Of a stretch of DNA of 48,258 nucleotides, positions 43,633 to 48,258 are shown piece by piece. Location of the stretch: positions 1 to 48,258 of the forward strand of contig JACAAY010000031.1 in the NCBI GenBank assembly GCA_013377095.1. The letters are read 5' to 3'. Position numbers and translations under genes: made by a program. This stretch comes from Desulfuromonadales bacterium. Lineage in GTDB: Bacteria > Desulfobacterota > Desulfuromonadia > Geobacterales > Pseudopelobacteraceae. The notes beneath the pieces are model-generated. The model had not been told where the DNA came from, made no database searches, and saw nothing but the letters and a program-made list of their open reading frames with translations. Position 1 is the stretch's first letter. Each line of letters starts with the position of its first letter.

Positions 43633-44028
43633 ATGACCATTATTTCCGGCTGCCTCGCCCCTCCACCGGCGGAACTCCTGCGGGCGGTCCATGAATTCAA
43701 CCGGGGAGAATGGTTCGAATGCCACGAAACCCTGGAGGAGCTCTGGGTCGGCTCAGTGGGAGAACTGCGCCACCTGTACCAGGGGCTGCTGCAAATTGCG
43801 GTTGCCCTGCACCATTGGAAGAACGGCAATTACAGCGGAGCTGTCAGCCTGTTTGAAAAAGGGGCGGACCACCTGCGCCGGCTCGGGCGGACCTGTCAGG
43901 GAATCGATGTAGGATTGATTGTGGCTGAGGCGGATCGCTTCCAAGAGGCACTGACCCATCTCGGCCCGGAACGGATGAGCGAGCTTGATCAAACCCTGCT
44001 TCCTTCGCTGCTGCTGTCCTCTGTTTGA
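43633..44028 (+). CDS. DUF309 family protein
   Basis: A 131-residue helical protein. EFNRGEWFECHETLEELWVG and LYQGLLQIAVALHHWKNGNYSGAVSLFEKGADHLRRL are the DUF309 hallmark; His, Glu and Trp in the first helix are conserved. Function is not established. It follows the LysM gene by 46 bases. A hairpin terminator lies 20 bases after the stop. Confidence 0.9.
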   Translation: MTIISGCLAPPPAELLRAVHEFNRGEWFECHETLEELWVGSVGELRHLYQGLLQIAVALHHWKNGNYSGAVSLFEKGADHLRRLGRTCQGIDVGLIVAEADRFQEALTHLGPERMSELDQTLLPSLLLSSV

Positions 44029-44048
44029 GCCCGAAAAAACGGTGCTGT

Positions 44049-44072
44049 AGCCTGGAGGACAGGGCTCTTTTT
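44049..44072 (+). terminator. Probable intrinsic terminator after DUF309
   Basis: A six-pair stem with one bulge (agcctg / caggGct, 44049-44066) is followed by ctttttc. Confidence 0.5.
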
Positions 44073-44146
44073 CACAACCCGAAAAGGATAACCAGCTGCC
44101 CATTTTTGTGGTATGTTTTATGAAAATCCAATCATGGAGGGTCCCC

Positions 44147-44881
44147 ATGCGTACTGTAAGTTTAACCCTGTTGCTTTCGGCACTACTGCTCGCTTTCGGC
44201 GTAAAAGCTTCCCAGGCCGGCTTTTTTGACGATCTGCTTGGAGGGGTCGGCCTGTCAAGCTCACCCGGCAGCGGGCTGGACGACTCTACCATTATCAAGG
44301 GTCTGAAGGAGGCGCTCTCAACCGGGACCACCAGGGCGGTCAATTCCGTATCACAACAGGACGGGTACTTCAGCAATGCGGCTATCAAAATCCTGTTGCC
44401 CGAAAAAGTACGTTCCGCTGCCGATCTGCTCGGAAAAATCGGTTTTCAAAAAGATGTGGACGATTTCGTTCTCAGCATGAACCGCGCCGCGGAAAAAGCG
44501 GCTCCCCAGGCTACGGAGCACATTGTTACCGCGCTCAAGTCCATGTCCTTCGACGATGCTCGCAAAATTCTTCAGGGTGACAAGACTTCTGCCACAGAGT
44601 ACTTCAAGCAGAAGACAGGCGACAAGATCTTTGCATCGTTCAAACCGGTGGTTTCGGAGAGCATGAAAGACGTTGGCGTGGCCAAGAATTATGCACAGCT
44701 GAAGCAGTCGTTCGAGGCAATACCTTTTGCAGGAACCATCGGTGCCTTTGATCTGGAAAAATATGTCACCACCAAGGCGGTTGACGGTCTCTTCACCATG
44801 ATCGGCGAAGAAGAGACAAAAATCAGAACCAACCCGGCAGCCAGGGGCACGGAACTACTCAAAAAGGTTTTTGGCAAATAG
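44147..44881 (+). CDS. DUF4197 exported protein
   Basis: A 244-residue protein. A signal peptide (1-24, LTLLLSALLLAFGVKASQA) is followed by AGFFDDLLGG and the DUF4197 body (IIKGLKEALSTGTTRAVNSVSQQDGYFSNAAIKILLPEKV, SMSFDDARKILQGDKTSATEYFKQKT, GLFTMIGEEETKIRTNPAARGTELLKKVFG). Family members are periplasmic or envelope proteins of unknown function. The ATG at 44147 with GGAGGG upstream is chosen over 44108, which would hide the signal peptide. Confidence 0.9.
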   Translation: MRTVSLTLLLSALLLAFGVKASQAGFFDDLLGGVGLSSSPGSGLDDSTIIKGLKEALSTGTTRAVNSVSQQDGYFSNAAIKILLPEKVRSAADLLGKIGFQKDVDDFVLSMNRAAEKAAPQATEHIVTALKSMSFDDARKILQGDKTSATEYFKQKTGDKIFASFKPVVSESMKDVGVAKNYAQLKQSFEAIPFAGTIGAFDLEKYVTTKAVDGLFTMIGEEETKIRTNPAARGTELLKKVFGK

Positions 44882-44918
44882 ACAACTTACAACCACGGAA
44901 CTCTCCGTGGCGCAGGAC

Positions 44919-44959
44919 AAAAAAAGGGATCGGGCGTTTTGCAACCCCCCGATCCCTTT
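44919..44959 (-). terminator. Terminator of the chemoreceptor gene
   Basis: Twelve-base arms (44923-44934 and 44948-44959, aaagggatcggg) pair; read on the minus strand, seven Ts follow. It lies 47 bases beyond the stop of the chemoreceptor gene. A smaller hairpin (44893-44910) lies next to it. Confidence 0.75.
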
Positions 44960-45006
44960 CATGTATGGCGCCATGAGGTAAGCGATGCGTTCCTCCGTTT
45001 ACCTCA

Positions 45007-46584
45007 TCACAGCTTGAACTGACCGACCAGACGCTTCAAGTCATGGGAAAGTGTCGCCATGTGTTTGGCGGAGTCGTTCGAGAGCTGCGCCCCTTTGGAA
45101 GTATCCTGCACGGCAACGGTAACCAACTGAATGTTCTTACTGATTTCGCTGGTGGTTGCGGTCTGTTCCTCTGCGGCAGTGGCAATCTGGTTGACTTGAC
45201 TTACAACCGCGCTAACCTCACTCATAATATCCTGCAACGCCTTGCCCGACTTGCCGGCCTCAACGGTTCCGGACTCAACCTCCTGAACACCTTCTTTCAT
45301 TATGTCGACCGCGCTCCCCGTCTCGGTCTGAATGGCCTTGATCATGACACCTATTTCCCTGGTGGCATTGGTGGTCCTGACCGCCAGTGCACGAACCTCG
45401 TCGGCGACAACGGCAAACCCCCGCCCCTGTTCGCCCGCGCGGGCAGCCTCTATGGCTGCATTCAGGGCCAACAGGTTGGTCTGGTCAGCAATATCTTCAA
45501 TCGTACTGACAATCTCACCGATCTGGTCCGATCTGCTTCCCAGCAATTCAACCGATGCAGCTGATTTATTGACCTTATCCGCAATACGGGCCATAACGGA
45601 AATGGTCCTCTCAACCTCCTGAACTCCGGTATTCGCAGAAATATTAGCCCTTTTGGACTCCTCCGCCGCAGCGACACAATTGTGGGCTATATCGCTTGAT
45701 GTAGCAGCCATCTCTTCGCTTGCGGTGGCCAACATATCGATTTGCACGACTGAATCCCTGATTTCGGCAGACATGGTTTCAGAGTTGATCAACAGATTAT
45801 CTGCCGAAGCATCCAGTTCCTCTGCATTTTTGGCAATTTGCGTCATAATGTCGTGAATTTTGGATATCAACCGGTTGATTCCCGTGGCCAGAGCGCCGAT
45901 CTCATCGTCTGACGTCACCGGAACAACCCTGGTAAGATCCCCCTCGCCACTGGCCAGTTCTTCAACCTTCTGGGAACACTCAATGATCGGCTTGATGATC
46001 ACGGCCCGCAGAAACAGGAACAGACAGCCCAGCAGGATAAAGAAAAACGCGACACAGATAACAACCAGGGTAATGGATGTTGTTCTTGAACTGTCATATC
46101 CATCCTGAATGGAGGTTTTCACGATCATCCCCCCCAGGAATTTGGAAGAGGCATCGTGGCACTTTTTGCAACGATCCTCATTTACAAACGGGATGGCTAT
46201 GTTCAACGCCCTGACACCGTTTTCCTCGCTGGTGAACTCGACCGACCTGCCGGTCTTCAGGGCCGTGACAATTGAGCTGTTTACGGTAGTATCCTTGGAC
46301 TCCGATTGCTTGCCCTGCTCGTCATAAATCTTCAAATCCATGATAAATTTATTCTTTTTCAGCTCCTCAGCGTAGGAGTTAACCTGTGATGAATCGCCTT
46401 TCATCATGTATTCGTCGATACCTTTTATGAAAATAGCCGCCAGGTTATGGGTGTTCTTAAGCTGCAGGTTCATGGTGGAACGGGATTGCAGTACGATTGA
46501 AATCACCACCATAGTCGCCAGTCCGCAACCAAGCGTCAGTCCCAGAATCGCAAGTACTTTGAATACCAGTTTTTTACTCTGCAT
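45007..46584 (-). CDS. Methyl-accepting chemotaxis protein with a periplasmic CXXCH heme motif
   Basis: A 525-residue chemoreceptor. TM1 (about 8-30), a periplasmic domain (31-170) and TM2 (about 172-196) are followed by HAMP (about 195-250) and a long signalling hairpin with the tip [40 protein letters not shown]. The periplasmic domain contains [15 protein letters not shown], with Cys139, Cys142 and His143 as a canonical covalent heme c site. Geobacter receptors of this kind are known to bind heme and are thought to sense redox or gases. There is no C-terminal CheR pentapeptide. No che genes are adjacent. Confidence 0.95.
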   Translation of the reverse strand: MQSKKLVFKVLAILGLTLGCGLATMVVISIVLQSRSTMNLQLKNTHNLAAIFIKGIDEYMMKGDSSQVNSYAEELKKNKFIMDLKIYDEQGKQSESKDTTVNSSIVTALKTGRSVEFTSEENGVRALNIAIPFVNEDRCKKCHDASSKFLGGMIVKTSIQDGYDSSRTTSITLVVICVAFFFILLGCLFLFLRAVIIKPIIECSQKVEELASGEGDLTRVVPVTSDDEIGALATGINRLISKIHDIMTQIAKNAEELDASADNLLINSETMSAEIRDSVVQIDMLATASEEMAATSSDIAHNCVAAAEESKRANISANTGVQEVERTISVMARIADKVNKSAASVELLGSRSDQIGEIVSTIEDIADQTNLLALNAAIEAARAGEQGRGFAVVADEVRALAVRTTNATREIGVMIKAIQTETGSAVDIMKEGVQEVESGTVEAGKSGKALQDIMSEVSAVVSQVNQIATAAEEQTATTSEISKNIQLVTVAVQDTSKGAQLSNDSAKHMATLSHDLKRLVGQFKL

Positions 46585-46622
46585 CTTCCCCCCCTGACGG
46601 CTCGAATGAAATCGAGTGCTGA

Positions 46623-47264
46623 CTATGGTCTGATACGAAGGTTGATAATTGTACCCGGCGGCAGCTGTTGTCCTGAAAAAAGATCTACCGGTGGAGCTGG
46701 TGTTGAGGATGTGGTTCCAAAGGCATATTCGACAACGGTGTGGCGGCCCTCATCGTCCAGCCAGACGAGCCGTTTTGTTTCGGTTCCTGACTCCTCATCG
46801 ACCACATAGGACTTGATGGCATTATCGCGGCAGTCCAAAGGATCGTTTACTTTCGTGATGGAATTCAGACAGCGTTCAAGATGCCTGGCCCGCACAGCAA
46901 TATCCTTGCCGGCCCGTGCAAGCGCTTTTTTCCCGGCAACTTCTCCGTAACTCATGGCGCCGGTAAAGGCGGTCCGTATCCAGCCGCCTTCGGCCTCCTC
47001 AACTGACCAGGTTGTTACAAAAATGCCGCTGGGACGTTTTTCTACGGAAGCTTTCACCGCGCAACTCGACGGCGGCTTTCCGGACCATTTCCCGGTACGG
47101 TTGATATCCTTGAAGATTTTCGTACCACAATCGGCCAGCCTGGAAACATCCTGACCGTAGGCACGCGAGCCAACCAGCTGAAACAGCGTTATCAGTAACA
47201 AAACTGGATATCGAATACCGTCCTCCCCTCCGTCCGTGGGACACATGAAAGACATGCACATCAC
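46623..47264 (-). CDS. Exported protein of unknown function
   Basis: Up to 213 residues. [21 protein letters not shown] is a signal peptide, so the mature protein (about 175 residues with five cysteines) is exported. I do not recognise the family. The start is uncertain: ATGs at 47264 or 47246 lack a ribosome site and would add a charged stretch before the signal peptide. A strong GGAGGGGAGG lies five bases before an ATT codon at 47216, directly ahead of the signal peptide, so a rare ATT start is possible. It lies 38 bases from the chemoreceptor gene on the same strand. Confidence 0.6.
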   Translation of the reverse strand: MMCMSFMCPTDGGEDGIRYPVLLLITLFQLVGSRAYGQDVSRLADCGTKIFKDINRTGKWSGKPPSSCAVKASVEKRPSGIFVTTWSVEEAEGGWIRTAFTGAMSYGEVAGKKALARAGKDIAVRARHLERCLNSITKVNDPLDCRDNAIKSYVVDEESGTETKRLVWLDDEGRHTVVEYAFGTTSSTPAPPVDLFSGQQLPPGTIINLRIRP

Positions 47265-47335
47265 GGGAACGTAATACTGTCATCCATTGCGTGCAAGTAT
47301 ATCACCATTTCAAAAAAGTCCACTGCGACCACAAT

Positions 47336-47375
47336 AAAAACAAAACGGGGCATCCCACCTGGAAACGCCCCGTTT
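47336..47375 (-). terminator. Terminator of the hydrogenase protease gene
   Basis: Arms aaacggggc and gccccgttt (47343-47351, 47367-47375) form a nine-pair stem; on the minus strand a T-rich run follows (complement of 47336-47345). It lies 31 bases beyond the stop at 47407. Confidence 0.7.
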
Positions 47376-47406
47376 ACTGTTGATTTTTACTCTACCCGAC
47401 AGTCTG

Positions 47407-47883
47407 TCAGCGGAAATCCATCGTAAGTCCCCACCTCCGCAACTCATCCGCAACCCTGTCGGTCAGATCATCCAGTCGGGCAGCAACCGACGCTGACAGG
47501 TCCTCACCCAAGTCGAGCCGTTCCGGCTGGATTCCCCAGAGGACCACCTCCTGTGGGGAATCCCCCAGCATTGCGGCAACCGTGAGCAGATCCTTGAGTC
47601 CCAGTTCGTGGGGAGACAACCTGGTCTCAAAGGCCAGGGGAATCTCGTCTCCTTCCAAGCGCTGCAGAGTCCCCGGCAGCTGACCGGTCTCAAGCGCATC
47701 CACGACGAGGAGACGCTCCACACCCTTCAGATCAGAGAGCAGATTAAGCCCCAGTGTACCCCCTTCCAAAAGCTCCACCCCTTCCGGAATGCGATAGTGT
47801 TTGGCCAGTTGTTGCACAACCCGTACTCCGATCCCATCATCCGTCATGATCAGGTTTCCGATACCCAAGACGAGAACTGACAT
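47407..47883 (-). CDS. Hydrogenase maturation protease (HyaD/HybD family)
   Basis: A 158-residue endopeptidase of the family that removes the C-terminal tail of NiFe-hydrogenase large subunits after nickel insertion. LVLGIGNLIMTDDGIGVRVV, VVDALETG and LSPHELGLKDLL contain the three nickel-sensing positions of HybD (Asp, Asp, His). The start at 47883 has AAGGAAG upstream; 47922 is an in-frame alternative. No hydrogenase structural gene is in the window and the upstream 375 bases are non-coding, so it appears to be transcribed alone. Confidence 0.92.
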   Translation of the reverse strand: MSVLVLGIGNLIMTDDGIGVRVVQQLAKHYRIPEGVELLEGGTLGLNLLSDLKGVERLLVVDALETGQLPGTLQRLEGDEIPLAFETRLSPHELGLKDLLTVAAMLGDSPQEVVLWGIQPERLDLGEDLSASVAARLDDLTDRVADELRRWGLTMDFR

Positions 47884-47965
47884 GTGTATTCTTCCTTTTA
47901 GTGCGGCATTTCTGATTGGCACTCAAGTGTAACGTGGACGTAACCACATAAACAACGAATTAAAA

Positions 47966-47991
47966 GCTATTGTGAGTTCAGTCACAATAGC
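47966..47991. promoter_or_regulatory. CRP/FNR-family operator, HcpR-like palindrome
   Basis: Perfect ten-base arms gctattgtga and tcacaatagc are separated by six bases. The core ATTGTGA-N6-TCACAAT (47969-47988) matches TGTGA-N6-TCACA, used by CRP and by HcpR-type regulators of anaerobes. It lies about 80 bases upstream of the hydrogenase protease start and about 80 bases upstream of the riboswitch, in a divergent intergenic region, so it could control either direction. Confidence 0.65.
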
Positions 47992-48059
47992 GAGCAGGAT
48001 TTGTTGATACAAACACTCACGAAATAGTATTGGACTGCAGAACTTATTTTATCAGCTTC

Positions 48060-48065
48060 AATACT
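48060..48065 (+). promoter_or_regulatory. Candidate -10 element for the riboswitch transcript
   Basis: AATACT lies five bases before the GG that opens the aptamer, so the transcript could start at about 48070-48072. No good -35 is seen, which would fit a promoter needing an activator at the upstream palindrome. Inference. Confidence 0.25.
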
Positions 48066-48069
48066 GCAT

Positions 48070-48150
48070 GGTACACGATAATACTAAACCATCCGCGAGG
48101 GTGGGACGGAAAACCTACAGGGTCTCACCGAGACAGCCAGGTCGCCGAAC
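48070..48150 (+). ncRNA. GEMM-Ib riboswitch aptamer, predicted cGAMP type
   Basis: ggtacacg (48070-48077), taaacc (48085-48090), the hairpin ccatcc-GCGA-gggtgg (48089-48104), gggacggaaaacc (48103-48115), a small hairpin gtctc/gagac (48122-48134) and agccaggtcgccg (48135-48147) match GEMM class I in order. The GNRA loop and gggacg(g)aaa(a)cc are its core. Ungapped alignment back from aaacc puts A, not G, at the residue equivalent to Vc2 G20, the change that marks Geobacter cGAMP-sensing members. It resembles the Geobacter metallireducens Gm790 aptamers as I remember them. The regulated gene lies beyond 48258. Confidence 0.85.
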
Positions 48151-48183
48151 TATCACATGATAACCGGCGACCTGGCTTTTTTT
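48135..48183 (+). terminator. Intrinsic terminator overlapping the riboswitch 3' strand
   Basis: Thirteen-base perfect arms (48135-48147 and 48165-48177) and seven Ts (48177-48183). The left arm is also the last strand of the aptamer, so ligand-stabilised aptamer folding would prevent the terminator; this predicts an ON switch. The remaining bases to 48258 show a possible start codon at 48224 or 48245 but no strong ribosome site. Confidence 0.9.
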
Positions 48184-48258
48184 GTACGAAAAACAGACAT
48201 AGCAAGATAGTGTCAAAAGTTTCATGAAAGACCGGGATATTGAAATGGAAAATGCCTG

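Overview
The window looks like a chromosome segment of a Geobacter/Pelobacter-type member of the Desulfuromonadia. Supporting signs are a riboswitch of the GEMM-Ib (cGAMP) type typical of Geobacter, a chemoreceptor with a c-type heme motif in its periplasmic domain, a dense set of PAS-rich kinases and receiver proteins, an aa3/caa3-type oxidase operon, and dispersed cacgaag/ctctgtg repeats. The species assignment is inference. No tRNA, rRNA, CRISPR array, intact insertion sequence or prophage was recognised.

Layout. 1-3.2 kb: 3' end of a copper-type P-ATPase, an iron-sulfur flavoprotein, thiol peroxidase, a Nudix hydrolase and a YceH-family protein. 3.4-6.3 kb: membrane-fusion protein and double ATPase of a YbhGFSR-like exporter; its two permeases lie 15 kb away (21.5-23.8 kb). 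Between these halves are a 9-kb signalling block (NarL-type kinase/regulator pair, GGDEF protein with a decayed EAL domain, a CheB-CheR-PAS-histidine kinase fusion, two receiver proteins) and a minus-strand block (triple-YbjQ membrane protein, GyrI-like protein, type II toxin-antitoxin pair, and a DUF350 / ATP-grasp / DUF1190-fusion operon). 24-29 kb: a large hybrid kinase, slyX, and an OvoA-type ovothiol synthase. 29-33.6 kb: a diguanylate cyclase remnant, a SlyD-like isomerase, DUF3820, a gene-free stretch with terminators and a possible small RNA, a Pta N-terminus-like ATPase, a lipoprotein and a zinc-ribbon protein. 33.6-38.8 kb: SCO-coxA-coxC-coxD-coxB-ctaB. 38.8-44.9 kb: TRIC-type channel, J-domain protein, SrkA kinase, then a phospholipase-C-like / LysM / DUF309 / DUF4197 run. 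45-48.3 kb: heme-motif chemoreceptor, a secreted protein, a hydrogenase maturation protease, a CRP/FNR-type palindrome and a cGAMP riboswitch with overlapping terminator that opens a transcript leaving the window.

Functionally, the window combines second-messenger and phosphorelay signalling with oxidative and envelope stress functions: peroxidase, ovothiol synthase, SrkA, terminal oxidase, the ATP-grasp membrane operon and the ABC exporter. The strongest points for follow-up are the cGAMP riboswitch at the right edge, the CheB-CheR-kinase fusion with modules shared with its GGDEF neighbour, the DUF1190 fusion operon, and the split exporter flanked by composite repeats.
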